64,000 nt of DNA from Fulvivirgaceae bacterium JP3-4. Its GTDB lineage: Bacteria > Bacteroidota > Bacteroidia > Cytophagales > Cyclobacteriaceae. How positions within the stretch are numbered: position 1 is the first letter of the stretch; each line of letters begins with the position of its first letter. Below, piece after piece: positions 25,387 to 34,351 of the stretch. The stretch is taken from the NCBI GenBank assembly GCA_029309925.1, contig JARKND010000001.1, positions 1,984,001-2,048,000 on the forward strand, given 5' to 3'. Below the pieces are notes generated by a model. The model ran no database searches. It worked only from the letters and a program-made list of their open reading frames with translations, and was not told the origin of the DNA. Both the position numbers and the translations under genes were made by a program.

Positions 25387-27555
25387 TTATTTAAGCGTAT
25401 TAAAGCTTACCTCGCCCGATGTTGTATCGTAGTATGCAGCTACTATCCCGATCTCTTTTTGCTCAACCCGGTTCTTAATGTAGTCGCTTTCGCTCAATAT
25501 ATCGCGAACTGAATGTTCTGCGTTCAGGCAGGTAATTTTTCTCATGAGCGCGTCATCGGAGGTATTTACGGTTAAGGGGTCAAGGCCTGCACCAGCGACT
25601 GCGCTGTTGATCTTTTCTGTGATGAATCCAATGTGCCCGTCCGATACCTGGTCGATCGCAGCCTTGATCGCTCCGCAATTTGAATGTCCCATCACAACGA
25701 TGAGTTTTACACCAATCTTTTTCACAGCCAGCTCTATACTTCCTAAAACTGCTTTCCCATTGATGTTACCTGCAACTCGCACAATAAGCAAATCTCCAAT
25801 GCCTGCATCAAAAACAATTTCCGGAGATGTTCGGGAATCTATACAGCTAACGATTACTGCGATTGGATTTTGTCCGAGTGAAGTCGCGTTGACCTGGCGG
25901 TCATAGAACTTTTCGCTGACATATCCTCCAGTGAATCGCAGATTTCCTGCCGCCAGCAAATCAACAATCTCCGAAGGACGAAGCGCTTGTTGTGCTTCTC
26001 TGCTCAGGACAGTTATGAAATGCACGTGGCCTGACATCTTGTATTTTTCCTTTAACCCTAAAACGTTCAATTGAATATCACGTTCCGGGGCCACAGTGGT
26101 TTTGAAATCGCGGATTAGTTCCAGGACATCATCGTCTATAAAACCAGATTTGCTGGCATCAATGATAACCTTCGAGTGGTGCGGAATTTGCCACAACGTT
26201 TCTTTTATCGATGCCTTGTTGAGAAATGAAACTTCCTCGGATAAGTCGATCTTGATAACTTCGCCAACAGAGAGGGTTTCTTTGCGAATCGTAAACGGAT
26301 TCCGAAAATTACTCTTCAGCAAATAGAAAATACTGACCGCAAGTCCGATTAAAATACCAATGAGCAAATCTGTGAAAACAATAGCAACAATCGTCACTAT
26401 GAACGGTATGAACTGATTCCAACCCTTGCTGTACATCTCCTTGAAAATTGAAACCTTCGCGAGTTTGTAACCGGTGACGAGCAGGATAGCCGCTAAAGAA
26501 GAAAGCGGGATGAGGTTTAGGATCGGACTCAGCGCCACGATGCTGACGAGCATCAATACGCCATGCAAAATGGTGGATAGTTTCGTCTCGTTTCCTGATC
26601 CGATGTTTACAGAGCTTCTGACTATTACCGATGTTACGGGAAGTCCGCCCAGAAAGCCAGCGAAGACGTTTCCAACGCCCTGCGCTACCAGCTCACGATT
26701 AGGTGGAGATTCTCTTTTGTGCGGGTCAAGTTTATCTACTGCTTCGATATTGAGAAGAGTCTCGAGAGAAGCAACCACCGCGATGGTGAAAGCTACTGTG
26801 AAAACCTCGTAATTTTTGAAGTCTCCTAACCCGGGCAGGTGAAGAACACTGGACGAGTCGAATTGAGGGAGTGTTACAAGATGAGATTGTTCAATAACTA
26901 ATGCGGGGAATGCGTTCGCGAAAAGGAGATTGAGTAGGACGCCAAGTACCACAACAAATAGGGACCCCGGTATAAACCTGAAAGCTTTGAAGGGTATCTT
27001 GTCCCAGAAGACTAAGACGAGCACTGACAGAACGCCAACTAAGGTAGCACCCGGGTGAATATAGTTCAGCATGTTGACAAGTTCAGACATCGTATTCTCC
27101 CCGTTTGGCTGAAAGAATGAGTAATCTCCTTCCGGATCTGCATCGTATCCTACTGCGTGTGGAATCTGTTTTAGGATTAGAATAATTCCAATGGCAGCGA
27201 GTAGTCCCTTAATCACGTTGGTAGGCACATAGTTGGCGATGAAACCAACTTTTCCAAGACCCATTGCTAACTGAAGAAATCCCGCAATAACGAGCGCAGA
27301 GAGAAACAGTTCAAAGCTCCCAAGCTGAGTGATTGAACTGAGCACGATCGCTGTCAGTCCGGCCGCAGGACCGCTAACGCTGGTGTGTGACTTACTGATG
27401 AAGCCAACCACTATACCTCCGATTATTCCGGAAATGACTCCAGACATTAACGGTGCACCAGATGCCAATGCAACACCGAGGCACAGCGGCAATGCTACAA
27501 GAAACACAACGAGGCCGGATGGGATATCTTTCTTTAGTATTGATGCGATTGCCAT
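25387..27555 (-). CDS. SulP anion transporter fused to beta-carbonic anhydrase
   Basis: This 722-residue fusion has a SulP/SLC26 transporter at 1-420 with ten to twelve helices and the typical SGPAAGLTAI and GLPVTSVIVRSSVNIGSG blocks. A STAS-like domain follows at about 430-505 (KVIIDASKSGFIDDDVLELI). A beta-class carbonic anhydrase occupies about 540-715, with zinc ligands C571 and D573 in SCIDSRTSP, and H624 and C627 in VMGHSNCGAI. Such fusions take up bicarbonate (or sulfate) and interconvert it with CO2 at the membrane. All catalytic ligands are present. It is a single-gene unit with long non-coding flanks. Confidence 0.95.
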   Translation of the reverse strand: MAIASILKKDIPSGLVVFLVALPLCLGVALASGAPLMSGVISGIIGGIVVGFISKSHTSVSGPAAGLTAIVLSSITQLGSFELFLSALVIAGFLQLAMGLGKVGFIANYVPTNVIKGLLAAIGIILILKQIPHAVGYDADPEGDYSFFQPNGENTMSELVNMLNYIHPGATLVGVLSVLVLVFWDKIPFKAFRFIPGSLFVVVLGVLLNLLFANAFPALVIEQSHLVTLPQFDSSSVLHLPGLGDFKNYEVFTVAFTIAVVASLETLLNIEAVDKLDPHKRESPPNRELVAQGVGNVFAGFLGGLPVTSVIVRSSVNIGSGNETKLSTILHGVLMLVSIVALSPILNLIPLSSLAAILLVTGYKLAKVSIFKEMYSKGWNQFIPFIVTIVAIVFTDLLIGILIGLAVSIFYLLKSNFRNPFTIRKETLSVGEVIKIDLSEEVSFLNKASIKETLWQIPHHSKVIIDASKSGFIDDDVLELIRDFKTTVAPERDIQLNVLGLKEKYKMSGHVHFITVLSREAQQALRPSEIVDLLAAGNLRFTGGYVSEKFYDRQVNATSLGQNPIAVIVSCIDSRTSPEIVFDAGIGDLLIVRVAGNINGKAVLGSIELAVKKIGVKLIVVMGHSNCGAIKAAIDQVSDGHIGFITEKINSAVAGAGLDPLTVNTSDDALMRKITCLNAEHSVRDILSESDYIKNRVEQKEIGIVAAYYDTTSGEVSFNTLK

Positions 27556-28147
27556 AGTCAGAACTTAATGTCAAAACGGATGAGTTTACGAACGCACCCG
27601 AGACGTGTAATATTAAAACATGAATGCAGTATTGATGCACTTACCTTCGAACGTTGCGGAGATTTTCATCCGCCTGCGGACCGATCTTTTTTCAGATCAC
27701 TCAGTCTGCCAGTGCACCCCGGGGATTTATGTAGTGGGTCAAAGATAAGAAAGTCCGGTGCCAATAATGCTCGAAGGCCGATTTAGTTTTGCTTTTGATG
27801 ATCATCAGCAACGTCAACCGAGCGTGATCGCTTGGGATAAGAAGACGTATTCACGTTGATTTGAGAGGTTTCGCCTAATTTGAGTTTGAAACAACACAAA
27901 GCATCAAGGCGGTTCAACTACCTGGCATGCAAGTAGAGCGTATACCCGATTAGCTACCGACAACTATTTATGAACATATCTGCGAAAGCAGCAACTATAA
28001 TGCAAAATACCACTTTGTCACAGTAGCCCTTCTTTATTTTAAGCCCAGCACGTGGGTCGGCCTTAATCGAAGAACTTTTTCAAAGCATTTGCAGGCCTCA
28101 ATCATTTCATTTTAAAGTCATCGAACGTCAATCGCTGACAACCATCT
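27556..28147. other. Intergenic stretch, no gene seen
   Basis: About 590 bases lie between the SulP fusion (leftward) and a small rightward gene. All frames are short and broken. No convincing hairpin, repeat or RNA motif was found; this is probably a divergent promoter region plus decayed sequence. Confidence 0.5.
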
Positions 28148-28339
28148 ATGAGTTATCGCACAAATAAAGACAACATCTACCAGGAAGGCACGCTGATCAC
28201 AGCTCATGCGGACCCATCCTTGCAACTTAAAATCATGAAGTATTATCAACGAATTTATTGTTGCGCGGTAATAGGCGATCCTCAGCGAAAGCACCTGGCG
28301 TATTTCGAACGTGAGCTGATTCGCCCCGTTGAAGCATGA
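28148..28339 (+). CDS. Small hypothetical protein
   Basis: This 63-residue soluble protein (MSYRTNKDNIYQEGTLITAH...) has a likely beta-strand content (YYQRIYCCAVIGDPQRKHLAYF) and a clean start and stop. I think proteins of this type recur in Cytophagales, but I cannot name a family. There is no close operon partner; a very short uncertain frame follows 34 bp later. Confidence 0.5.
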   Translation: MSYRTNKDNIYQEGTLITAHADPSLQLKIMKYYQRIYCCAVIGDPQRKHLAYFERELIRPVEA

Positions 28340-28373
28340 AGAAACGTCCAACGAAGTTTATAAACAAACAATT

Positions 28374-28520
28374 ATGATACAATTCTTAAATAATTTGATG
28401 TCGAAGATAAGATCTGCGTGGCGTTTTTCTTCAGCCCTAGCTCCGTTAACAATGATACGAAACAGAGAGCGCTTTGATGTCGTGGAACGCGTTCCCGTCT
28501 ACGCCAGAATAAAATTTTAG
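28374..28520 (+). CDS. Very short uncertain frame
   Basis: A 48-residue frame from ATG 28374 (MIQFLNNLMSKIRSAWRFSS) has a basic, amphipathic N-terminal helix and a charged end. The frame stays open to a TTG at 28329, which would overlap the previous gene. Coding is possible but unsupported by any family. Confidence 0.25.
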   Translation: MIQFLNNLMSKIRSAWRFSSALAPLTMIRNRERFDVVERVPVYARIKF

Positions 28521-28884
28521 TAGCCATTGATGTCCACACTTACGTCCGCACCTCTCGCGAACGCCTCGCTGTTATTGCATGATAGGTGAAGTTGAATTTT
28601 CAGCAAGGCATGTCTCTTGAGGTGCAACGTAAGTTCAGATGAGTTGCGTTATTTACCCGTAATGGGAAAATCAATGCCGTTGTTGGGCAACTCTTCAACC
28701 TTCTCGTTCTTACCACAAGTCGATCGCTGAAGAAAAATAAGGCATTTATTATCTACTGAAATGCAACGTTAATTATTCAGCGGTGTTATACATGCGAGAG
28801 TTGCTAATATGCAACGCAATGATAAAGAATGATAAAGTGGGAGTCTTCGATACAAACAATCACAGTCTAAAACGGGATCAACAA
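28521..28884. other. Intergenic stretch, no gene seen
   Basis: About 360 bases without a supported gene. The motif TGCAAC/GTTGC appears repeatedly (around 28622, 28645, 28758, 28793, 28810) in both orientations, without a clear repeat unit. An in-frame extension of the next gene (ATG 28783) is judged non-coding. Confidence 0.4.
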
Positions 28885-29100
28885 ATGAACAATTTGCAAA
28901 CATCAAATCGTGGGTGGGTAAAACAAATCTCCAGGTTAAGGATTCTTTTTCCAGAGCTTGAGGATGAGGACTTCCGCTACGCCTATGGCGAAAAAGAAGA
29001 GATGATGTATAAGCTTCAAAGAAAAATCGGAGTGACACGTCCGGATCTCGATGAGCTAATTTCAGGCGCAACGTTCAAGGAGAAAAAATTGTATAGGTAG
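28885..29100 (+). CDS. CsbD-like small stress protein
   Basis: The protein has 71 residues from ATG 28885 (MNNLQTSNRGWVKQISRLRI). The pattern W-x2-QI...LFPELEDEDFRYAYGEKEEMMYKLQ then GVTRPDLDELI corresponds to the CsbD-like plan 'W..ik....fp.LtddDl....Gk.eel.gklq...G.trdea...i'. CsbD-type proteins are abundant small helical proteins made under general stress. The upstream ATG at 28783 gives a longer frame with an unlikely leader. Confidence 0.6.
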   Translation: MNNLQTSNRGWVKQISRLRILFPELEDEDFRYAYGEKEEMMYKLQRKIGVTRPDLDELISGATFKEKKLYR

Positions 29101-29465
29101 ACGCATATGCGCGCCTGGCCAGGCAGCTGAGATTCCATTATCAAACCAATGAGCGTCTTCGGCAGTAGTTATGTGTGTGAGATAATGGGGGAGGGATTTG
29201 TTGAAACAAGAGAATGAAATGCAATTCGATTTCATTGTCACCTCATAGCCAGCCAACGACATCGTATGGAAAAAATCTTTGCGTTAGGCAGTGCTGCAGG
29301 TGATTCATCAATCTCAAGTCACAGGAGGTACTGCGGTCGAAAATGAAAAGTAATGAAAGGAATTTTCTCAATACCAGATATAACTGTTCCTCTTATATAT
29401 CTGATTTGTACGATGAGGACACCGTTGATACAGTAGTCAATATATAAAGAATAACAAATCGATTT
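29101..29465. other. Intergenic stretch, no gene seen
   Basis: About 365 bases with no supported frame on either strand and no clear hairpin or repeat. It presumably carries the promoter of the gene at 29466. Confidence 0.4.
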
Positions 29466-29897
29466 ATGAGCCTATTCACCAGCTATCTGTCATCCTCTAA
29501 AATTTACGCTTACGTCTGGACTAAATACAAGCCTGCTATTCTGAAACTGATGAGTGAGGCAGCCAGCGCACCACAGCAATACAAATTCTCCAAACACGAA
29601 ATAAAGATCGTTAACCCAAAAGAAAAAGGAGGTTATACTTTCTTATTAAAGGCTCACAAAGGTAAAGCGCTCAATGATATTCGGAAGTCTGCAATCGCCA
29701 AAGATTTGCTTTCCGTTCTGCAGCAGTCAAATCGGGCAATGGAGTTAATGCAATTGTCCACCTACGAATTCAAGTTGGACAAGAATTTTGTGTTGCATAT
29801 TACGAACGAAAGTGTTGTTACCGATACCACTACGTCCACTGTGATGCTTGTGTCAGAAGATTCAACGGCAACTGCGGTGCAATCAATTCAGGTATAA
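29466..29897 (+). CDS. Hypothetical soluble protein
   Basis: This 143-residue protein (MSLFTSYLSSSKIYAYVWTK...) has a helical N-terminal 35 residues, then alternating strands (FSKHEIKIVNPKEKGGYTFLL), a helix (SAIAKDLLSVLQQSNRAMELM) and a final beta part (YEFKLDKNFVLHITNESVV). The last 25 residues are Thr/Ser/Val-rich. There is no signal peptide, membrane helix or recognised family. The frame is clean and the composition normal for the genome, so it is likely expressed. It stands alone. Confidence 0.55.
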   Translation: MSLFTSYLSSSKIYAYVWTKYKPAILKLMSEAASAPQQYKFSKHEIKIVNPKEKGGYTFLLKAHKGKALNDIRKSAIAKDLLSVLQQSNRAMELMQLSTYEFKLDKNFVLHITNESVVTDTTTSTVMLVSEDSTATAVQSIQV

Positions 29898-30302
29898 TGT
29901 GTGTGCGGCTGAGACGGGATGCGCGTTGAATGTATTTTTTTAATCAATCGGGAAATCTAACATCAGGAGTTTGTGATACTTATTTAAGTACTCGATAACC
30001 AACTACTTCCCGATACAAAATATGCCCTTTATTGATAGCCAGGGCGTTGCACCCTGTGAGTAACAAAATGGTAACAAAAATCACCGAAGCATCACTTAAC
30101 ATCTCTAAACATCCCTGAAGAAAATGTTATCGTGTTTGTTACTCGAAGCAAAGGTAAAGAGAGTCAATGAGATCACCAATCAGCAACCGTAGTGCTTCAA
30201 AGAAAGATGAAGAAGTTCAATAAAAATTTACGTTGAAGGACGCAAGTATTCAACGAGAGACAGCGCGGTGAATAGACTTTTTAAGAACCTGCGTGTTGGA
30301 AT
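29898..30302. other. Intergenic stretch with possible recombinase remnant
   Basis: About 400 bases without a full gene. The plus strand around 30218-30290 reads IKIYVEGRKYST, reminiscent of the N-terminal arm of Bacteroidota tyrosine recombinases. On the reverse strand a TACCTTTG promoter-like box lies near 30150. Both are weak. If the remnant is real, it marks the left side of an island. Confidence 0.25.
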
Positions 30303-30974
30303 TTATAATTCGACCCAAATTCTTTCAGCTACAATGTGGCTCAACATTGTCTCTTTCTTTCCCTTCATGGTGATAGTTACAGAACCATCAAACGCTTCCT
30401 TCCTCTTGACAGTGACGGAGTCACCAATTTGCAAACCTTTTGTGTTTAGATGATCAAGAAATGTCTTCTCATCATTTCCAACGGCTGCAATTTTTGCTGA
30501 TTTACCTTCTTGCAATTCGCTTAAAGAGATCCGTTTGTTTGCGCTGATCTTGCCGTTTACATCAGGTATGGGTTCGCCATGTGGATCTGCTGTCGGATAT
30601 CCAAGCATTTGATCGATACGATCGTAAAATCGTTCGGAATTCACATGCTCCAGTTGTTCTGCGATGTCATGCACTTCTTCCCAGCCCAGCCCTAGAACTT
30701 GTACGAGGAATAGTTCGGCAAGGCGATGTTTCCGAATAATCGATAGCGCTTCTTTTTTGCCCTTCTCCGTCAACTTGATGCCCTTATATGGTGCGTATGA
30801 TAGAAGCTTTTTAACCGCAAGCTTTTTAACCATACTATTAACGGTAGGCAGCTTCACACGGAGCTTGTTTGCCAGATCGCTCACATACACCTCACCAGTT
30901 GCTTGAGATAGGCTGTAGATTGATTTTATGTAATTCTCCTCCGTTAATGACCCCATTCCTTCAAATTTCTTCAA
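30303..30974 (-). CDS. DtxR/MntR-family metal-dependent repressor
   Basis: This 223-residue regulator has an N-terminal winged helix (about 8-70: EENYIKSIYSLS, LPTVNSMVKKLAVKKLL) and a metal-binding dimerisation domain with RKHRLAELFLVQVLG and EVHDIAEQLEHVNSERF, containing the His/Glu ligands. A C-terminal FeoA/SH3-like domain (about 150-220, QIGDSVTVKRKEAFDGSVTI) completes it. The family represses iron or manganese uptake or metal-toxicity genes when loaded with Fe or Mn. It is divergent from the di-haem/Rieske/porin operon; a perfect inverted repeat lies between the two starts, 35 bp upstream of this gene. Confidence 0.93.
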   Translation of the reverse strand: MKKFEGMGSLTEENYIKSIYSLSQATGEVYVSDLANKLRVKLPTVNSMVKKLAVKKLLSYAPYKGIKLTEKGKKEALSIIRKHRLAELFLVQVLGLGWEEVHDIAEQLEHVNSERFYDRIDQMLGYPTADPHGEPIPDVNGKISANKRISLSELQEGKSAKIAAVGNDEKTFLDHLNTKGLQIGDSVTVKRKEAFDGSVTITMKGKKETMLSHIVAERIWVEL

Positions 30975-31009
30975 AATTTAAGCATAGAAATTAATTTCAT
31001 CAAATAAAT

Positions 31010-31029
31010 ATGTTAGATGGCTCTAACAT
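31010..31029. promoter_or_regulatory. DtxR-type operator (ATGTTAGATGGCTCTAACAT)
   Basis: 8-bp perfect arms ATGTTAGA and TCTAACAT flank a 4-bp centre, between the divergent regulator (start 30974) and the operon starting at 31059. Core TTAG/CTAA symmetry resembles known DtxR/SirR boxes. It could control both directions. Confidence 0.65.
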
Positions 31030-31058
31030 TTTAATTTTATGACTCGTATATTTCATGT

Positions 31059-32255
31059 ATGAAAGCCAGGAACGTTTTTGGATTGGCCTTATTAGCCATC
31101 GTAACCATTGAGGCTTGCGAGAATTTTGAGCCAGCGGCACCAAAAGGTCACGAACTTCTGGATGGCCCTGTTGACGGGTTGAGTGAATCAGAAAACATTC
31201 GTTTCCTTCGAGGTGATGTCGCATTTAATGATGAGATTTTTACAGCAGACGCTGGCCTTGGACCACTGTTCGTTGCAAACTCGTGTGGAAGCTGCCATCC
31301 CGGTGACGGTAAAGGACACCCTTTCACCACGCTAACGCGTTTTGGTCAGACTGACGAGACCGGAAATCAGTATCATCATATGGGAGGGCCGCAGCTTCAG
31401 AATAGAGCTATACCAGGATTTACACCGGAACAGCTTCCTCAAGGCGTTGGTTACTCGAAACTAACTCCACCGGCCAACACGGGTCTTGGTTTCATTGATG
31501 CCGTAAGCGATGCAGATATTCTTGCTTGGGCTGATCCGGATGATCTCAATGGAGATGGAATCAGTGGAGTGCCGAATCTAGTTTCAATGAAGGAGTACCT
31601 CTTTGCTCGGCCTAACACTGTTGAAGCCAACGGCAAGTATGTTGGGCGTTTCGGAAAGAAAGGAGCAGCATATGACTTGCATCAACAAACTGCTCAAGCT
31701 TATAATGAGGATATAGGAATTACTTCAACCTATGAGCCGTTCGATACGCACTCACGGTTGGCAATAGATCCCGAAGTATCTGATCAGACTATTCTGGATG
31801 TTGTATTTTATTTAAAGACATTGAAAGCTCCGGTTCCTAGAAATACAAGTCAGCCAGATATACTCGCAGGAAAAGAAGTGTTCACACAAATAGGCTGCGC
31901 CAAATGCCACAGACCGGAAATGAAAACGGGTACTTCTTCGATTGCGGCTTTGTCCAATAAAACTTTTTATCCTTACACAGATCTGCTTTTGCACGACATG
32001 GGTCCCGCACTTGATGACGGATACACTGAAGGCACTGCGAAAACATTTGAATGGAAGACCCCAGCTCTTTGGGGGCTTGGGCTCTCAAAATATTCTCAAG
32101 GAGGCGGTTATTTTCTAATGCATGATGGAAGAGCGAGGAGTATCGAAGAAGCTATTCTGCTTCATGGTGGTGAAGGGCAAATAAGCAATGATAAATACAA
32201 GGAACTAACTGAAAATGAGAAACTCGAACTCATTCGATTTCTTGAAAGCTTATAA
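31059..32255 (+). CDS. Di-haem oxidoreductase lipoprotein (DUF1111/COG3488)
   Basis: This 398-residue lipoprotein has a lipobox ending IEAC20. Two c-type haem sites are present: C76-x2-C79-H80 in FVANSCGSCHPGDGKG, and C280-x2-C283-H284 in GCAKCHRPEM. The stretches between them follow the DUF1111 pattern (putative peroxidase or thiol oxidoreductase), including the calcium-loop-like DPDDLNGDGISG. It would face the periplasm, anchored to a membrane, moving electrons or reducing peroxide. It is the first gene of a tight operon with a Rieske protein (1-bp gap) and a porin. The family is often iron-regulated, in line with the DtxR operator upstream. Confidence 0.9.
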   Translation: MKARNVFGLALLAIVTIEACENFEPAAPKGHELLDGPVDGLSESENIRFLRGDVAFNDEIFTADAGLGPLFVANSCGSCHPGDGKGHPFTTLTRFGQTDETGNQYHHMGGPQLQNRAIPGFTPEQLPQGVGYSKLTPPANTGLGFIDAVSDADILAWADPDDLNGDGISGVPNLVSMKEYLFARPNTVEANGKYVGRFGKKGAAYDLHQQTAQAYNEDIGITSTYEPFDTHSRLAIDPEVSDQTILDVVFYLKTLKAPVPRNTSQPDILAGKEVFTQIGCAKCHRPEMKTGTSSIAALSNKTFYPYTDLLLHDMGPALDDGYTEGTAKTFEWKTPALWGLGLSKYSQGGGYFLMHDGRARSIEEAILLHGGEGQISNDKYKELTENEKLELIRFLESL

Positions 32256-32256
32256 T

Positions 32257-32697
32257 ATGGATAGACGAATTTTTACTAAAGCTTGTATTAGCTGTCTCGG
32301 TTTGGCATTGTTATCACCAATGGTAACATCGTGTCAATCCACTCACTATACAACAGGCATGATTGAAGACAACGGGATCACTGTTTTGAAGTCTGAGTTT
32401 ACTTATTTGAAAAAGGATCAGCCGATGACGAGAGCTTACATCATTGTAAGGAACGAGAACCTTGAATTTCCTATTTATCTGTACAGGTTTTCAGACAATG
32501 AATATTCGGCACTGTTAATGAAATGTACTCACCAGGGCAATGAGCTTAGTGCTGCCGGAGATCACTTGCATTGTTCTGCACACGGAAGCGAATTCAATAA
32601 CAAAGGCGCGGTAGCTCAGGGCCCGGCTGAAAAGAACCTGCGAACATTCAATGTGACAACCGAAGGAGATAAACTCTTAATTGATCTGCGCTCATGA
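32257..32697 (+). CDS. Rieske [2Fe-2S] lipoprotein
   Basis: The protein has 146 residues from ATG 32257, one base after the previous stop. The signal sequence ends at a lipobox with C26 (SPMVTSC). Rieske ligands are C90-x-H92 (KCTHQGNEL) and C106-x2-H109 (HCSAHGSEF), followed by GAVAQGPAEKNLRTF, the proline-loop part. No cytochrome b or oxygenase subunit is encoded nearby, so this is not a bc1 complex or ring hydroxylase. An electron-transfer role next to the di-haem protein is likely. A 4-bp overlap joins it to the porin gene. Confidence 0.92.
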   Translation: MDRRIFTKACISCLGLALLSPMVTSCQSTHYTTGMIEDNGITVLKSEFTYLKKDQPMTRAYIIVRNENLEFPIYLYRFSDNEYSALLMKCTHQGNELSAAGDHLHCSAHGSEFNNKGAVAQGPAEKNLRTFNVTTEGDKLLIDLRS

Positions 32698-33923
32698 AAA
32701 GGTATATACTTTTTTTTGTGTTGATTATCCTGATAGCGTTTCCGGCATTTGCGCAAATTGATTCCACGTTACTTCGCAGAACAGAGAAAGACACCAGCCG
32801 GATTCAGATGAACATGGATGCGGTTTACAATAGACCTTTTCTGACAATGGGCAAACTTCCCGTTTCAGTAGGTGGGTACGTTGAAGCAAACTGGCAACAT
32901 CTCGGAACAGACGGAATTTCAGAAGGACATCAATTTCAAATGAGGAGATTGACCTTGTTTGTAGCCTCAAGCATTTATAAGCGAATCAAGTTTCTTACCG
33001 AGATTGAGTTCGAAGATGGCACAAAGGAAATCAACATTGAGTTTGCTTCGGTTGATATGGAGTTTCATCCATTGTTAAACCTAAGAGGTGGAATTGTTAT
33101 GAACCCAATCGGAGCGTTCAATCAAAATCATGATGGCCCTAAATGGGAGTTTATAGACAGGCCGGTTTCCGCCACTCAAATGTTACCCGCGACATGGAGT
33201 AACGTTGGCTTTGGTTTATATGGTAAGCTTTATCGTGGCCGTTGGGTTTATGCTTATGAGGCCTACTTAACAAATGGCTTCGATGATCAGATTATCCGCA
33301 ATGTTGAGAATAAAACATTTCTCCCTGCTTCGAAGGAGAATCCTGACAGGTTCGAGGAAAGCTTCAATGGAGTGCCGTTGATAACAGCAAAAACAGCCAT
33401 CAGGAATCGCAATGTAGGCGAGCTTGGTCTTTCTTATATGGGTGGAGTGTACAACAAGTTCCAGGAGGATGGGCTGAAGCTCGATCAGAAGAGGCGCGTT
33501 CATGTTTTTGCGGTCGACTTCAACAGCACGCTGCCATTCACAAAAACATGGCTGAATGGGGAGATTGCGTGGGTCAATGTTGATGTCCCTGAAACGTATA
33601 GCCAACAGTTTGGTGAAAGGCAGGTGGGCGGTTTTATAGACCTCGTACAGCCTGTTCTTCGGAAGCCCATCTTTGGATTTGAGAAGTCAGTCATAAACTT
33701 TGCTTTCCGCACGGAGTATGTAGACTGGAACAAGGGGACGTTTCGGGAAACAGGAACCAGTATCCAGGACGATTTTGTTTCTATTGTGCCGGGAATAAGT
33801 TGGCGGCCGACATCGCAAACCGTTATCAGGCTTAATTACCGATATAATTGGCAGACAGACATATTAGGCAATCAGCCTTCAAAAACCGCAGGCTTTCAGG
33901 TGGGCTTTTCCAGCTATTTTTGA
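32694..33923 (+). CDS. Outer-membrane porin (phosphate-selective porin O/P type)
   Basis: This 409-residue protein has a signal peptide (1-20, ending AFAQ). Amphipathic strands follow with many aromatic residues and the typical motif 'GGYVEANWQH..G..EGHQFQMRRLTLFVASSI' near residue 60-95, ending with a C-terminal strand finishing in F (GFQVGFSSYF). This matches the OprO/P-like 16-strand barrels. It overlaps the Rieske gene by 4 bp. Membership in an operon with two redox lipoproteins suggests an anion or metal complex handled at the outer membrane; which one is unknown. Confidence 0.88.
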   Translation: MKRYILFFVLIILIAFPAFAQIDSTLLRRTEKDTSRIQMNMDAVYNRPFLTMGKLPVSVGGYVEANWQHLGTDGISEGHQFQMRRLTLFVASSIYKRIKFLTEIEFEDGTKEINIEFASVDMEFHPLLNLRGGIVMNPIGAFNQNHDGPKWEFIDRPVSATQMLPATWSNVGFGLYGKLYRGRWVYAYEAYLTNGFDDQIIRNVENKTFLPASKENPDRFEESFNGVPLITAKTAIRNRNVGELGLSYMGGVYNKFQEDGLKLDQKRRVHVFAVDFNSTLPFTKTWLNGEIAWVNVDVPETYSQQFGERQVGGFIDLVQPVLRKPIFGFEKSVINFAFRTEYVDWNKGTFRETGTSIQDDFVSIVPGISWRPTSQTVIRLNYRYNWQTDILGNQPSKTAGFQVGFSSYF

Positions 33924-33977
33924 AGAAAAACGGCTTTTGCAGTCTTGTTGCATGGTTTTTTGATCTAAATTTGAATT

Positions 33978-34301
33978 GTGAGAAAGGTGCTGAATATATT
34001 AATGGCCGCTTACATCGCTTTCGTTGCATGCTATCCGTGCAACGATAAAGATGTGTGTGCCGATGATAAGAAGAAAGCACCATTTGAAACGGTTGTCGCC
34101 ACCCATGACCATTCCTCCAATGAGTTGGACCAGTGCTCACCTTTTTGCATTTGTAGTTGCTGCAGCGCAACGATCAATCAACCGAAGTACATCACGTTTA
34201 CATTTTATTCTCCAACTCCGGAAGTCTTTAACTCGCGTATCAAGCCGAACGCAGTAAAAAGCATTATACACGCCATCTGGCAGCCGCCCAAGGTAGCCTA
34301 G
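33978..34301 (+). CDS. DUF6660-family small Cys-rich exported protein
   Basis: The protein has 107 residues from a GTG at 33978, or shorter from an internal ATG at 34002. An N-terminal hydrophobic segment (MRKVLNILMAAYIAFVACYP) acts as signal or anchor. Cysteines sit in CYPCND and in SPFCICSCCSA, and a THDHSS stretch lies between, features that fit metal binding. DUF6660 proteins are regularly encoded in front of CzcA/CusA-type efflux genes in Bacteroidota, as here. It may be a periplasmic metal sensor or carrier. Confidence 0.8.
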   Translation: MRKVLNILMAAYIAFVACYPCNDKDVCADDKKKAPFETVVATHDHSSNELDQCSPFCICSCCSATINQPKYITFTFYSPTPEVFNSRIKPNAVKSIIHAIWQPPKVA

Positions 34302-34351
34302 TATCTTCTTTCCTTTCGTAAGAGTTTCAATCATTTAAAACATTTGCGCGT

